A DNA stretch of 64,000 bases from CAZOZZ01 sp965247425. GTDB taxonomy: Bacteria > Acidobacteriota > Terriglobia > 20CM-2-55-15. Shown piece by piece: positions 34,340-43,250 of the stretch. A program made the translations under genes and the position numbers. The stretch covers positions 2,108,001 to 2,172,000 of the forward strand of contig OZ252023.1 in assembly GCA_965247425.1 (NCBI GenBank). The letters run 5' to 3'. The notes below the pieces were generated by a model. The model worked only from the letters and a program-made list of their open reading frames with translations. It searched no databases and was not told where the DNA came from. How positions within the stretch are numbered: position 1 is the stretch's first letter; each line of letters begins with the position of its first letter.

Positions 34340-34345
34340 TACAAT
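34340..34345 (+). promoter_or_regulatory. -10 box TACAAT, leaderless promoter
   Basis: TACAAT is followed by 6 nt (GTTCAG) and the ATG at 34352; no ribosome site. Divergent from the MOSC promoter. Confidence 0.5.
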
Positions 34346-34351
34346 GTTCAG

Positions 34352-34960
34352 ATGATCCGACGAGCCATCTTCTACATCCTTTGCATGTCTGTCGCCGCCG
34401 TTGCCCAGGTTCCAGTCGGCGAACCTTTCGACGCCAAAAAGCATCCGAACCCGATCCTCACCTACGTCGAGCTCGACGATTTCAAACAGACGACGTACGA
34501 CGGGGCCAGGGCGCGAGCCAACATCGAGCTGATGGGCTTGTCGCAAGACGAAGGCCAGAGGGAAAGCCTCGAAATCGCGCAGGGTGACGCCCGCAAGGTT
34601 AAGATCCTCGGCAAGAAGACCGAGACGCTTTTCTACCCGGTCGTCCGGCAGACTTTCAGCCTCACTGACGGCGAGTCCTTCTTGTTGTATTCCTTCAAGG
34701 ACCCGCGCCCCGACGTCCCATCGGAATACAGAGTGTCCATGCTGAACGAGCATGCGTTCAGGGAAGAGAAGAAAGTAAAAGACCGGCGATTCGGTGCCAG
34801 CTCGTCCCCTGAAAAAATGGAGATTCGCGGTTCTCCGGCGCTACTTTTCGACAACGGTGGCGAATTGGTCCTCTTCTGGCAAGGTCGACGAGTCGCTCAC
34901 GTCGCCGTTGCCTCTATCGACCGCGAAACGCTGTTCCGACTGGTGGAGAATCTGCTTTAG
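34352..34960 (+). CDS. Exported hypothetical protein
   Basis: Protein of 202 residues with a short signal peptide (MIRRAIFYILCMSVAAVAQ) and a mature part rich in charged residues. I recognise no family. The mature part has two blocks of beta-type sequence (TETLFYPVVRQTFSLTDGESFLLY and PALLFDNGGELVLFWQGRRVAHVAVAS) joined by a Lys/Arg/Glu-rich segment, suggesting a small periplasmic beta domain. No cysteine pair or catalytic motif stands out. It is followed after 38 bp by the epimerase and then LptFG on the same strand, so it may belong to an envelope-related transcription unit. Function unknown. Confidence 0.75.
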   Translation: MIRRAIFYILCMSVAAVAQVPVGEPFDAKKHPNPILTYVELDDFKQTTYDGARARANIELMGLSQDEGQRESLEIAQGDARKVKILGKKTETLFYPVVRQTFSLTDGESFLLYSFKDPRPDVPSEYRVSMLNEHAFREEKKVKDRRFGASSSPEKMEIRGSPALLFDNGGELVLFWQGRRVAHVAVASIDRETLFRLVENLL

Positions 34961-34998
34961 TCAGAATTCATGGACCTATACGGACCGAAGATCTATTC

Positions 34999-35913
34999 GT
35001 GAAAGTTGCCATCACCGGAGCTACCGGCTTCGTCGGACAACGCTTGATCCGGGAGCTCGATAAACGCGGCATCGGGTACGTGGTCTTCAGTCGCTCCCCG
35101 TCCCGTGCCCGTCAGGCTTTTCCGGGAGCGTCCGACATAATCGGCTGGAGTCCTCCCGAAGACGCTCCGAAACCACAGGACCTTTCAGGCCTTGACGCCG
35201 TCGTTCACCTGGCCGGTGCAACGGTCGCCCAACGTTGGACCACCCGTGTGAGAAACCAGATTCGATCCAGCCGCATTCAGTCCACCCGTTGTCTGGTCGA
35301 AGCGCTCTCCCGGGCTGACAGGCCTCCCGCCGTGCTGGTGAGCACGTCCGCTATTGGATACTACGGTCCCCGAGACGATACGAAGTTGACCGAGGACGCG
35401 GCGCCCGGTTCGGATTTTCTTTCAACCGTCTGTCAGGACTGGGAGGCTGAGGCGCAGAAGGCCGGCCAAGCCGGCTTGCGTGTCGTCACCGCCCGACTGG
35501 GAATTGTGCTCGGCCCGGGGGGCGGCGCGCTTGGGAAGATGCTGACCCCCTTCAAAATGGGCGTGGGCGGCCCCATCGGGAGCGGTACCCAGTGGATGTC
35601 CTGGATTCACATCGACGATGTTGTCGGATTGATCTGCGAAATGCTGACGAACCCGGACTTGGCCGGAGCGATCAATCTGACGGCGCCGGAACCAGTGACG
35701 AATCGAGAGTTCTCCAGGACCCTCGGACGTGTGCTTCACCGTCCCGCAGTGCTGCCCACACCCGTTTTCGCGCTAAAATTGGCTTTTGGGGGGTTTGCCG
35801 ACATCCTGGCGTCCGGTCAGCGTGTTGTTCCCGACAGGGCGCAGAAGTCCGGTTACGGTTTTCTTTTTCCCAGACTTGAGGCGGCCTTGCTTGATATCCT
35901 CGGAAAACAATGA
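34999..35913 (+). CDS. TIGR01777-type NAD-dependent epimerase (YfcH/SulA-like)
   Basis: Short-chain dehydrogenase-type protein of 304 residues. The N-terminus MKVAITGATGFVGQRLIREL is a Rossmann NAD(P)-binding GxxGxxG. Characteristic YfcH/TIGR01777 stretches are AVVHLAGATVAQRWT, STSAIGYYGPRDD and RLGIVLGPGGGALGKMLTPFKMGVGGPIGSG, and WIHIDDVVGLI. Substrate and role are unknown although the family is conserved and linked in some bacteria to cell division or envelope stress. It starts with GTG at 34999 and is followed after 25 bp by the LptFG fusion gene. Confidence 0.87.
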   Translation: MKVAITGATGFVGQRLIRELDKRGIGYVVFSRSPSRARQAFPGASDIIGWSPPEDAPKPQDLSGLDAVVHLAGATVAQRWTTRVRNQIRSSRIQSTRCLVEALSRADRPPAVLVSTSAIGYYGPRDDTKLTEDAAPGSDFLSTVCQDWEAEAQKAGQAGLRVVTARLGIVLGPGGGALGKMLTPFKMGVGGPIGSGTQWMSWIHIDDVVGLICEMLTNPDLAGAINLTAPEPVTNREFSRTLGRVLHRPAVLPTPVFALKLAFGGFADILASGQRVVPDRAQKSGYGFLFPRLEAALLDILGKQ

Positions 35914-35938
35914 GGCCGACCCCGATTAAAGAAATTCC

Positions 35939-38236
35939 GTGAAGATACTCGACAGGTATATCTTTCGTGAGGTCTTGACACCGTCGCTCATCGCCCTGAT
36001 GGCGCTGACTTTCGTCATGGTGGCGCGAAGAATCGGGACCCTTCTCGAAATGATCGTGCGTCGCTCCGCAAACTCCGAAGAGGTGTGGGCGATTATCTCG
36101 GCAATCATTCCGAGTGTTTTGATGTTTACGATCCCGATGGCGCTCCTTGTCGGGGTGCTGATCGGGTTCGGACGGATGTCCTCCGACAGCGAAAGCGTGG
36201 CGTTTCGAGCCGGCGGCCTGTCGACGATGTCGATACTGCATCCCGTCCTGACGCTGGCCATCCTTGCCTGGGGGCTCAACCTGGCTCTCTCTCTCTGGAT
36301 CGCCCCTTCGGCCGCCGCACGGCTGGATGAACTGACATACTCGATCGGCGTCAAGCAGCTTCCTGTCGAATTGCAACCCCGAGTTTTTAATGAGGATCTC
36401 GGGGACCTCGTCCTCTATGTCCAGGACATCTCTCCGGATGGAACCGAATGGAGGGGAATTCTGCTGGCGGATCTCTCGAATCCGGATCAACCGATCCTGA
36501 CGCTGGCACAAGCGGGACGCTTTTCGGCCAGCCCTTCCGAAGAGGGTTACGAGGTAACCCTCTTCAACGGCACCGTCCACATCGTCTCGCCATCACTGGA
36601 TCCGGACCAATACGAGTTTTCGCAGTTCGAAGCCCACACGATCCCCATACCCGTGCCTGCCCAGGAGCCCGCCCCGGAAGAACCCGCCCTGGCTCAGGCG
36701 ACCACGGCCGAACTGTGGGAGAAGAGCCGCGCCGATCGAGCGACATATGGCGAACAGGTCGAGTTTCAACGACGTGTCGCACTTCCATTCGCCTGCATCG
36801 CGTTTGCGTTGATCGGCGTACCGCTCGGTCTGTCGACAAACCGGGGCGGGCGCCCGATGGGTCTGGTCATCAGCGCGGTCCTGATGCTTGTGTACTACAT
36901 GGTCTTCATCGGAGGGACCCGGATCGCCGGCAACGCCCAGCTATCCCCTTTCATAGGAACCTGGGGTGCGAACCTCGGATTCCTTGCCCTGGGGATTTTC
37001 CTGCTCGTTCGTTCCGAACGCGAACACGAAAACCGTCTGCTCCTCTTCCTGGTGGACGGTTTTGACCGGATCGGAAAGACGATTTCATCAGTCGGAGTCG
37101 TCAAGGGCCGCCTTGCCAAGTGGGCTTATTCCCTGACGCACCATCCCTCCTGGTTTCGGACACTGGATATCTATGTTCTGAAGGGATTCTGGTTCTTCTT
37201 TCTCCTGGTCCTTCTGATATTCGTCACCTTGTTCGTCATCGTCACGCTGTTCGAGCTTCTTCCCGAGATCGTTAAGAACGACGCGAGCGCCGGTGTGGTT
37301 GGCGGCTATTTCTTTTACCTGATTCCGCAGATCCTCTACTGGGTCCTGCCGCTTGCCGTCCTGCTCGCGGTCCTGGTCAACCTGGGGACCCTCACGAAAA
37401 CCAATGAGACCCTGGCGGTCAAGGCGGGTGCGGTCAGCCTGTACAGGATGTCGATCCCGCTTCTCCTGATGTCCCTCATCCTGTCGCTGGGTGTCTACGC
37501 CATGCAGGACTTTCTCCTGCCCTACTCCAATCAACGTCAGGACGAGTTCCGAAACCGGATCAAGGGCCGCGCGCCCCAGACCTACCGCGACCCTTTACGA
37601 AAGTGGATGGCGGGGTCGGACAACCGGATCTACCACTACAATTATTTCGACCCGGATCAAAATGCGTTCGCCGGAATTTCGGTTTTCGAATTCGACCCGA
37701 CGAACTTCGCACTGCTCCGGTGGACGTTCGCGGCAAGTGGCCGCTGGAATGGTTCGTCATGGACCTTCGAAAACGGATGGCTGAGATCGGTCAACCCCAG
37801 CGGTGCGCCGGATTACGAACCATTCGAACAACTGGACTTTAAAACGATGAGTGACGGTCCGGAATACTTCAAGAAAGAGGTCCTCACGGCGTCCCAGATG
37901 ACCTATCCCGAACTCAGCCTCTATATCGACGACCTGAGTCGAAGCGGCTTCGAGGTGAGCGGCCTGACCGTCGACCTGTACAGAAAACTCTCGTTTCCCC
38001 TCGTCTCGGTCATCATGGCCATCATTGCCATCCCGTTCGCCTTCACCACCGGCCGCAAAGGTGCCTTCTACGGCATCGGGATCGCGATCGTCATCGGAAT
38101 CAGCTACTGGGCCGCCTTCGAATTGTTCGATAAGCTAGGGGGCATAAACCGCCTCTCCCCCCTGATCGCGGCGTGGTTTCCCAACCTGATCTTCGGTTTC
38201 AGCGGTTTCTGGATGTTGTTGAAAGTGAGAACGTAG
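35939..38236 (+). CDS. LptF-LptG fusion permease for LPS export
   Basis: Inner-membrane protein of 765 residues containing two YjgP/YjgQ domains in tandem. The first half (about 1-360) resembles LptF: MKILDRYIFREVLTPSLIAL, then SSDSESVAFRAGGLSTM and a periplasmic beta domain. The second (about 403-765) repeats the pattern: RTLDIYVLKGFWFFFLLV, TKTNETLAVKAGAVSLYRM, periplasmic domain near 530-650, then the last helices. A linker of about 40 residues (365-403) joins them. Together the two would form the LptF/LptG pair that, with LptB, extracts lipopolysaccharide from the inner membrane. In most bacteria these are separate genes. Start is GTG. Consistent with lpxD nearby. Confidence 0.88.
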   Translation: MKILDRYIFREVLTPSLIALMALTFVMVARRIGTLLEMIVRRSANSEEVWAIISAIIPSVLMFTIPMALLVGVLIGFGRMSSDSESVAFRAGGLSTMSILHPVLTLAILAWGLNLALSLWIAPSAAARLDELTYSIGVKQLPVELQPRVFNEDLGDLVLYVQDISPDGTEWRGILLADLSNPDQPILTLAQAGRFSASPSEEGYEVTLFNGTVHIVSPSLDPDQYEFSQFEAHTIPIPVPAQEPAPEEPALAQATTAELWEKSRADRATYGEQVEFQRRVALPFACIAFALIGVPLGLSTNRGGRPMGLVISAVLMLVYYMVFIGGTRIAGNAQLSPFIGTWGANLGFLALGIFLLVRSEREHENRLLLFLVDGFDRIGKTISSVGVVKGRLAKWAYSLTHHPSWFRTLDIYVLKGFWFFFLLVLLIFVTLFVIVTLFELLPEIVKNDASAGVVGGYFFYLIPQILYWVLPLAVLLAVLVNLGTLTKTNETLAVKAGAVSLYRMSIPLLLMSLILSLGVYAMQDFLLPYSNQRQDEFRNRIKGRAPQTYRDPLRKWMAGSDNRIYHYNYFDPDQNAFAGISVFEFDPTNFALLRWTFAASGRWNGSSWTFENGWLRSVNPSGAPDYEPFEQLDFKTMSDGPEYFKKEVLTASQMTYPELSLYIDDLSRSGFEVSGLTVDLYRKLSFPLVSVIMAIIAIPFAFTTGRKGAFYGIGIAIVIGISYWAAFELFDKLGGINRLSPLIAAWFPNLIFGFSGFWMLLKVRT

Positions 38237-38255
38237 GGAGAGGAACAGGGAAAAA

Positions 38256-38452
38256 TCGACGCAAAGGCGCAGAGACGCAGAGTCTTTTCTGGGGCGGATG
38301 TTTTGCGCGACCTAACGCCAGGGGGACAGGACCAGGCGGGCCCTGTCCCCTTCACGTTTTGGGTTTGTAAGTCTCGCGACAACCGAAAGGTCGAGAAAGG
38401 ATGAACGTAGGAACCAAAACCCTCTTTGCGCCTCCGCGTCTTTGCGTCTTCC
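38256..38452. repeat. Repeat family D, copy 3
   Basis: Left edge GACGCAAAGGCGCAGAGACG and right edge CTTTGCGCCTCCGCGTCTTT are inverted copies of the family D motif around a centre that itself has a GC-rich inverted pair (CAGGGGGACAG / CCTGTCCCC). Lies between convergent lptFG and metK. Confidence 0.75.
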
Positions 38453-38459
38453 GGCCCCC

Positions 38460-39602
38460 CTATGCCTGCTTCCGCAATGTGTCGGCTTTGTCCGTGGTTT
38501 CCCAGGAAAAGTCGGGGTCTTCCCTGCCGAAATGGCCGTAGCTGGCTGTTTTCTTGTAGATCGGACGGCGAAGTTCGAGCGACGCCATGATGCCGCGGGG
38601 CGTCAACTCGAAGGTGTCCCGGACCAGGTCGGAGATCTTGCCGTCCGAGATGTTGCCGGTGCCGAACGAGTCGACCAGGACCGAAACCGGGTCGGCGACG
38701 CCGATTGCGTAAGCCAGCTGGATTTCGACCCGGCTGGCCAGGCCAGCGGAAACGACGTTCTTGGCGACATAGCGCGCCATGTAGCAGGCGGAACGATCGA
38801 CTTTTGTTGGATCCTTGCCGGAGAACGCGCCGCCGCCGTGACGGCCCATGCCGCCGTAGGTGTCGACGATGATCTTGCGCCCTGTCAGGCCGCAGTCGCC
38901 TTGCGGGCCACCCACGACGAAGCGGCCCGTCGGGTTGACATGGTACTTCGTCGCTCCGTCCAGCAATTTCTCCGGCATGATGGCCTTGATGACATGGGTG
39001 ATGACTTCCTCCCGAATCTGCAACGGCGTGGCATCCGGATCGTGCTGTGTGGATATTACAACTGTATCTATTCGTACTGGCTTAGGGCCATAATATTCAA
39101 CTGTTACTTGAGATTTACCGTCCGGTCTCAGAAAAGGCAGGAGTCCCGATTTTCGCAGCTCCGCAAGCCTTGCGGTCAATTTGTGTGCCAGCAGAATCGG
39201 CATCGGCATCAACTCGGGCGTCTCGTCGGTTGCGTAACCAAACATCATGCCCTGGTCTCCGGCCCCGCCGGTGTCCACCCCCATGGCAATGTCGGGGGAT
39301 TGCCTTCCGATCGTGGACATCACGGCGCAAGTCTTCGAATCGAAGCCGTACGCGGCGTCGACATAGCCGACGTCTTTGATTGTGTCCCGAACGATGCTTT
39401 CGTAGTCGATATAACACTTCGTCGTGATCTCGCCCGACACCATTGCGAAGCCGGTTGCGACCATGGTTTCGCAGGCCACCCGGCCCATCGGATCTTCCGC
39501 CATGACACGATCGAGCACCGCATCTGAAATCTGATCGGCCAGTTTATCGGGATGACCTTCGGTCACCGACTCCGAGGTAAATAACTGTCGCGTATCGCTC
39601 AC
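38460..39602 (-). CDS. metK: S-adenosylmethionine synthetase
   Basis: Makes S-adenosylmethionine from ATP and methionine; tetrameric cytoplasmic enzyme. The 380 residues carry the family signatures: FTSESVTEGHPDKLADQISD at the N-terminus (His14-type catalytic His), DQGMMFGYATDE (GAGDQG signature), and GGGAFSGKDPTKVDRSACYM (P-loop-like signature). Full length. Initiates with GTG at 39602 behind GGAGAATTC. It follows xerD by 83 bp on the same strand; no SAM riboswitch-like structure is visible in that gap. Convergent with the lptFG gene. Confidence 0.96.
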   Translation of the reverse strand: MSDTRQLFTSESVTEGHPDKLADQISDAVLDRVMAEDPMGRVACETMVATGFAMVSGEITTKCYIDYESIVRDTIKDVGYVDAAYGFDSKTCAVMSTIGRQSPDIAMGVDTGGAGDQGMMFGYATDETPELMPMPILLAHKLTARLAELRKSGLLPFLRPDGKSQVTVEYYGPKPVRIDTVVISTQHDPDATPLQIREEVITHVIKAIMPEKLLDGATKYHVNPTGRFVVGGPQGDCGLTGRKIIVDTYGGMGRHGGGAFSGKDPTKVDRSACYMARYVAKNVVSAGLASRVEIQLAYAIGVADPVSVLVDSFGTGNISDGKISDLVRDTFELTPRGIMASLELRRPIYKKTASYGHFGREDPDFSWETTDKADTLRKQA

Positions 39603-39685
39603 TGAATTCTCCTTCCAGTTTCATGACTTCGACCCGGCAATCGGACGGGCCGTCTTCTAAACAAATGAGTTCGAATGATATTCTC

Positions 39686-40558
39686 TCAGGCCCTGGGATG
39701 ATGAGTTCGGTAAATCTGCTTCAACCGCTCCCGGACCACATGCGTGTAAATCTGCGTCGTCGATATGTCGGAATGACCCAGCATCATCTGCACCGACCTT
39801 AAGTCTGCCCCGTGTTCGAGCAGGTGTGTGGCGAACGAATGACGCAGCATGTGCGGTGTAATTTTCTTTTCAATTTTTGCCCGTTTGCCATAGGCCCGTA
39901 AGATCAACCAGAAGCCGGCCCGCGTCAACCCCTTGCCCCGATAATTCAGGAACAGGTAAGGGCATGTCTGCTTCGGCCGGCCCCGATCCAGATACGCGCG
40001 GACCGCCTCGACCGCGGCCACTCCAAGCGGAACGATGCGCTCCTTGCTGCCCTTGCCCATACACCGGACATACCCGCTGTCCAGATCGAGCGTGTCTGTC
40101 GTCAGCCCCACCAACTCGGAAACACGGAGGCCCGTCGCGTACATCAGCTCGATCATCGCCCGGTCCCTGAGACCTGACCGTTCCGACTCGTTCGGAGCGG
40201 CCAGCAACCTGTCTATCTCCTCAAACGTGAGGAAGTGAGGCAGGGGTGTCCAGGACCTTGGAACATCCACCGCCGAAGTGGGGTTGTCAACGGCTGCCCC
40301 ATCGAGCATGAGGAACCGGTACAGCCCGCGCACGGCCGCCAGCGCCCGTGCGGCGGAACGCGCCTTGAGCCCCCGATCGTAAAGGAACGTGAGAAATGCC
40401 GATATATCCGCCGGCCGCGCCGCAATGAGATCGACTCGCTTCAGGTGCTCCGAATACAGCGCCAGGTCCCGCCCGTACGAATTGAGAGTGTTGGGCGACA
40501 GACCCCGCTCGATCCGAAGATATTGAAGGAATCGATCCACCCATTCATCATTCGTCAT
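39686..40558 (-). CDS. xerD: Site-specific tyrosine recombinase XerD
   Basis: Tyrosine recombinase of 290 residues that resolves chromosome dimers at dif together with a partner XerC. It has the N-terminal SAM-like core-binding domain (FLQYLRIERGLSPNTLNSYGRDL) and the catalytic domain with the active-site pattern Arg in ATGLRVSELVGL, Lys in KGSKERIVPLG, H-x-x-R in HMLRHSFATHLL, His in LGHSDISTTQ and Tyr in IYTHV. The start at 40558 (MTNDEWVD) overlaps the murJ stop by 11 nt. Because only one Xer gene is in view, XerC versus XerD is assigned by general similarity. Confidence 0.85.
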   Translation of the reverse strand: MTNDEWVDRFLQYLRIERGLSPNTLNSYGRDLALYSEHLKRVDLIAARPADISAFLTFLYDRGLKARSAARALAAVRGLYRFLMLDGAAVDNPTSAVDVPRSWTPLPHFLTFEEIDRLLAAPNESERSGLRDRAMIELMYATGLRVSELVGLTTDTLDLDSGYVRCMGKGSKERIVPLGVAAVEAVRAYLDRGRPKQTCPYLFLNYRGKGLTRAGFWLILRAYGKRAKIEKKITPHMLRHSFATHLLEHGADLRSVQMMLGHSDISTTQIYTHVVRERLKQIYRTHHPRA

Positions 40559-42146
40559 CGACAAGGGGCGGCTTTGAACCATTAACCGGCAGTCCTGCGT
40601 TAAGAAAGATCTCGCGAACTTCCCCTACTTCGCGACATCTCAGCACAAAGACCGCCACAAAGTATACAACGGCTGAGAGCCCAATCGTGGTTCCGAGTGC
40701 AAATACGCGCTGGGTCAACGGTTGCTCAAAATAGAAGCCGGGCCAGTGGATCAGAGTCGACGCCACAAATCCGAGCGGTATGGCGGCCAGTCCGAAACGC
40801 GCCAGGGAACCGAGTATCGAACGAACCCCAAAGGATCCTTCCCTCCGGACGAAAATAAACATGAGTGTCGCGGCATTGAAGAAACCCGAAAGAGTTGTTG
40901 CCAGGGCGGGACCCCCAACCGCGAGAGGACGGAAGAAGGCAAAGTTCAAAGCGACGTTCAGGAACATGGCCGCGAAAGCGACTTTGACCGGTGTCTTCGT
41001 GTCCTCAAGCGAATAGAAGGCGGGCACGATCACTTTGACCATCGAAAACGCGGACAGGCCGAGGGCAAAGAAAAGCAGGGGCCAGGCAGTGAGCTCGGTG
41101 GATGCCGGACCGAACTCCCCGTGCTCGAACAGGACCTGGATGATCGGTCGCCGCAGGACCACCAGACCGACGGTCGACGGCACCGTTATGAACAGGATGA
41201 TGCGGGACGCGAAGTTCAGAGTCGACTTCATTTCGTCCATACGCTTGTCCGCTGCCTGGCGCGACATCATGGGAAGGATGACGGTCGCGATAGCGATCGC
41301 GTACCCCCCCAGAACCAGTTCCATCACGCGGTCGGACAGGTGGATCGCAGTGACAGCGCCATCACCGAGAAAAGACGCGAAGAGGCTGTCCACGACCACA
41401 TTCACCTGGACTACGCCGACCCCCAGGGCAACGGGCGCCAGCAGTCGGCCGGCCTTGCGCACGCCGGGATGGAAAAAATCCAGGAGCGGTCGAAACCGCC
41501 AGCCACACCGCCTTAACTGTGGCACCTGTATCAGGACCTGTGCGACACCTCCCACCACAACGCCCACGGCGAGGGCCATCTCCGGCCGAGGAAACAGATC
41601 GGAAGCAAACGAAAAACCGATGATGCTCAGGTTAAGTAGAACCGGCGCGAAGGCCGGGGCCGCGAATTTGTTGAAGCTGTTCAGAACCCCCATCGCCAGA
41701 GCCGACAAGCTGATGAAGAGGATGTAGGGGAAAATGATGCGGTTCAGCAGCGTTGTCAATTCGATCTTGCCCGGGGTGTCCAGGAAACCGGCCGCCAGAA
41801 GCCTCACGATCCAGGGGGACAACAGGACGCCGAGAACCACGACAACCGACATGACCGAGGTCGCGATCGTAATCATCGCGTTCGCGAAGGACCAGGCTTC
41901 TTTCCGGTTTTCCGAGCTTAGATATCTGGAGAAAATGGGAATAAAAGTGGCGCTGACCGCACCTTCACCGACAAGGCGACGGAGCAGGTTGGGAATCCGG
42001 TAGGCGATGACGAACGCATCGAAGCCGACTCCCGCTCCCAGCAGGAAGGCGAAACGAAGATCACGGAGATATCCCAAAACCCGACTGAGAAGCGTGATGA
42101 CGGTGATGAGGGATGCAGACCTCAGGAGGGTGCGGTGTTCACTCAT
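40548..42146 (-). CDS. murJ: Lipid II flippase MurJ
   Basis: Inner-membrane protein of 532 residues with about 14 transmembrane helices, the MviN/MurJ family of the MOP superfamily, which flips lipid II for peptidoglycan synthesis. The N-terminal GYLRDLRFAFLLGAGVGFDAFVIAYRIPNLLRRLVGEGA is diagnostic (the conserved Arg/Lys-lined cavity residues), as is AFSMVKVIVPAFYSLEDTKTPV. The gene overlaps xerD downstream. Upstream it is divergent from lpxD across 66 bp. Both products work in envelope assembly, so shared regulation is plausible. Confidence 0.94.
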   Translation of the reverse strand: MSEHRTLLRSASLITVITLLSRVLGYLRDLRFAFLLGAGVGFDAFVIAYRIPNLLRRLVGEGAVSATFIPIFSRYLSSENRKEAWSFANAMITIATSVMSVVVVLGVLLSPWIVRLLAAGFLDTPGKIELTTLLNRIIFPYILFISLSALAMGVLNSFNKFAAPAFAPVLLNLSIIGFSFASDLFPRPEMALAVGVVVGGVAQVLIQVPQLRRCGWRFRPLLDFFHPGVRKAGRLLAPVALGVGVVQVNVVVDSLFASFLGDGAVTAIHLSDRVMELVLGGYAIAIATVILPMMSRQAADKRMDEMKSTLNFASRIILFITVPSTVGLVVLRRPIIQVLFEHGEFGPASTELTAWPLLFFALGLSAFSMVKVIVPAFYSLEDTKTPVKVAFAAMFLNVALNFAFFRPLAVGGPALATTLSGFFNAATLMFIFVRREGSFGVRSILGSLARFGLAAIPLGFVASTLIHWPGFYFEQPLTQRVFALGTTIGLSAVVYFVAVFVLRCREVGEVREIFLNAGLPVNGSKPPLVDDE

Positions 42147-42166
42147 TTACCTAAGAGGGTTATACT
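42138..42166 (+). promoter_or_regulatory. Predicted sigma70 promoter of lpxD
   Basis: TTCACT (42138-42143), 17-bp spacer, TATACT (42161-42166). It overlaps the murJ start region and would give a leader of about 40 nt before the lpxD GTG, which has its own ribosome site. The opposite strand has a TATAAC for murJ. Confidence 0.45.
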
Positions 42167-42212
42167 AGCATGTAAAGCCAAGGGGCACAGAGGCTTAAAG
42201 GAGAGCAAGGCC

Positions 42213-43220
42213 GTGGAATTGAGGTCAATTGCAGAGAAACTTGGATGCACCCTCCGTGGAAACGGCGACACCGACATCACGGGCGTGTCCGGCATCGAAA
42301 AAGCGGCCCCGGACCAACTGACGTTCGTTTCGAACCGAAAATATGCAGCAAGCGCCCGAACGACTCTGGCCGGAGCCATCCTGGTTGCCGACGACTTCCC
42401 TGAAGTCGACACACCTACTCTCCGCACCGCAAACCCCTATCTCGCCTTCGCGCGTTCGATCGAGTTGTTCTATCGATCTCCCGAGCCCCGAAAAGAAATC
42501 GATGAGACCGCCCGGATCGCCACGACCGCCAGCATTGGCGAAGGAGCGTCCATCGGGGCCTATGTCGTCATCGAAGACGATGTTTCGATCGGCGACAACG
42601 CGACGATCCAGGCCTTTACCCACATTGGAAGGGGGGTCCGGATCGGCAACGACTTCCGGACCCACGCACACGTTTCCGTACGGGAATACTGCATCCTTGG
42701 AAACAACGTCATCCTCCAGGACGGCGCGCGGATTGGATGCGACGGTTACGGTTATGCCAAACAGGATGACGGCAGCTACTACAAGATAGTTCAGTCGGGG
42801 ATCGTGGTCCTCGAAGATGATGTAGAAGTCGGCGCCAATGCAACGATCGACCGCGCCACCGTCGGTGAGACCCGCATCAAGCAGGGCGCCAAGATCGACA
42901 ACTTGGTCCAGGTCGGCCACGCGTCCACGGTCGGCGAAAACACGCTTCTCTGCGCCCAGGTCGGACTGGGAGGCAGCTCGAAGATCGGCCGCGACTGCGT
43001 CCTGACCGGACAAGTAGGTGTCGCCGGCCACCTCGATATCGGCGACGGCGTCGTCGCAACGGCCCAGACCGGCATCCCAAACTCCGTCGAGACCGGCAAG
43101 ATGATCTCCGGCTACCCCGCCATCGACAATCGCCTCTGGCTCAAGTGCTCCGCCGTCTTCAAACGCCTCCCCGAACTGCTGCGGCGAGTGGCGGCTCTCG
43201 AAAAGTCGAACCAGGACTGA
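42213..43220 (+). CDS. lpxD: UDP-3-O-acylglucosamine N-acyltransferase
   Basis: Adds the second (N-linked) acyl chain during lipid A synthesis; cytoplasmic, trimeric. The 335 residues have an N-terminal uridine-binding domain (about 1-100; LTFVSNRKYAASARTT) and a C-terminal left-handed beta helix of hexapeptide repeats (about 105-305). The catalytic His region is AFTHIGRGVRIGNDFRTHAHV, and the GCDGYGYA stretch is LpxD-specific. I chose GTG at 42213 with AAAGGAGAG 7 nt upstream; the 26 codons before it do not match the family. No fabZ, lpxA or bamA is adjacent, so it is separated from the common lpx cluster. IS1380 has inserted 30 bp after its stop. Confidence 0.93.
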   Translation: MELRSIAEKLGCTLRGNGDTDITGVSGIEKAAPDQLTFVSNRKYAASARTTLAGAILVADDFPEVDTPTLRTANPYLAFARSIELFYRSPEPRKEIDETARIATTASIGEGASIGAYVVIEDDVSIGDNATIQAFTHIGRGVRIGNDFRTHAHVSVREYCILGNNVILQDGARIGCDGYGYAKQDDGSYYKIVQSGIVVLEDDVEVGANATIDRATVGETRIKQGAKIDNLVQVGHASTVGENTLLCAQVGLGGSSKIGRDCVLTGQVGVAGHLDIGDGVVATAQTGIPNSVETGKMISGYPAIDNRLWLKCSAVFKRLPELLRRVAALEKSNQD

Positions 43221-43250
43221 GAACGGACGGGAACATCAGACAATAACTAG

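Noticed and set aside
38442..39527. Plus-strand frame of 361 codons opposite metK
   Set aside because: Mirror of the metK coding strand with no motifs.
39603..39685. SAM riboswitch upstream of metK
   Set aside because: The 83-bp gap is too short and lacks any recognisable SAM-riboswitch core.
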